A stretch of 5,670 nucleotides of DNA from Rhizobiaceae bacterium (GTDB taxonomy: Bacteria; Pseudomonadota; Alphaproteobacteria; Rhizobiales; Rhizobiaceae): the NCBI GenBank assembly GCA_913776675.1, contig CAJYRE010000205.1, positions 1-5,670 of the forward strand, written 5' to 3'. The notes under the pieces are model-generated. The model was not told where the DNA came from. It was given only the letters and a program-made list of their open reading frames with translations, and did not search any database. Shown in pieces: positions 5,578-5,670 of the stretch; the first letter of the stretch is position 1; each line of letters begins with the position of its first letter. The translations under genes and the position numbers were made by a program.

Positions 5578-5670
5578 CGATCTGTCGCTTACCTCTTGCT
5601 TCAATTCGTTCGTTGAGCGTGTCGAAGCCTGTGCGTTCTCTTGTGGAATGGCCGATCTCGCCTTTCCAAT
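5578..5670. other. Non-coding tail, no gene recognised
   Basis: No coding sequence on either strand looks real here. The stretch may continue the intergenic repeat, or form the leader of the next gene to the right. A weak 5-bp inverted repeat, TGGAA and TTCCA (5644-5668), is too short to interpret. Confidence 0.4.

Noticed and set aside
1..5670. CRISPR array, tRNA, rRNA, riboswitch or phage genes
   Set aside because: No regularly spaced direct repeats, cloverleaf, conserved riboswitch core or phage-type gene was found; nearly all DNA is taken by five ordinary genes and short gaps.

Overview
The window looks like chromosome or large-replicon DNA of an alphaproteobacterium, most likely Rhizobiales (Rhizobium/Agrobacterium/Allorhizobium type). 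The grounds are moderately high GC in the genes with AT-rich promoter gaps, the protein families present, a FixK/FNR-like box before a cytochrome bd assembly gene, and a C-run/G-run intergenic repeat near the right end that I recall from rhizobial genomes. The organism call is inference; no rRNA or other phylogenetic marker is present.

Layout. Minus strand, 1-1173: the first 391 codons of cydD, half of the CydDC ABC transporter needed to assemble cytochrome bd oxidase, cut by the window edge inside the Walker A motif. Its upstream gap (1174-1275) carries an FNR/FixK-type box. Next comes a perfect 14-bp hairpin (1276-1314) at the 3' end of a minus-strand class III aminotransferase of the omega-amino acid:pyruvate type (1320-2654). 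A 141-bp AT-rich gap (2655-2795) separates this gene from a divergent, plus-strand XRE-cupin regulator of PuuR type (2796-3344). This pair looks like a self-contained amine or omega-amino-acid catabolic module with a local regulator.

On the plus strand a second module follows: a LacI-family regulator (3438-4457) and, 21 bp later, a periplasmic substrate-binding protein with a signal peptide, distantly PotD-like (4479-5498). The LacI gene is preceded by the most striking non-coding element here, a perfect 22-bp inverted repeat with a 4-nt centre (3383-3430). Its centre is the CG step used by LacI-family operators, and its right arm contains the gene's ribosome-binding site. After the binding protein comes 172 bp of non-coding DNA with a hairpin-rich intergenic repeat. 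No permease or ATPase gene is inside the window; they probably lie to the right.

I see no novel enzyme system, CRISPR array, phage, insertion sequence or RNA gene. The interest lies in the regulatory architecture: the long palindrome, the divergent gap with its imperfect inverted repeat, the anaerobic box, and the combination of a LacI regulator with a polyamine-type binding protein beside a PuuR/aminotransferase pair.
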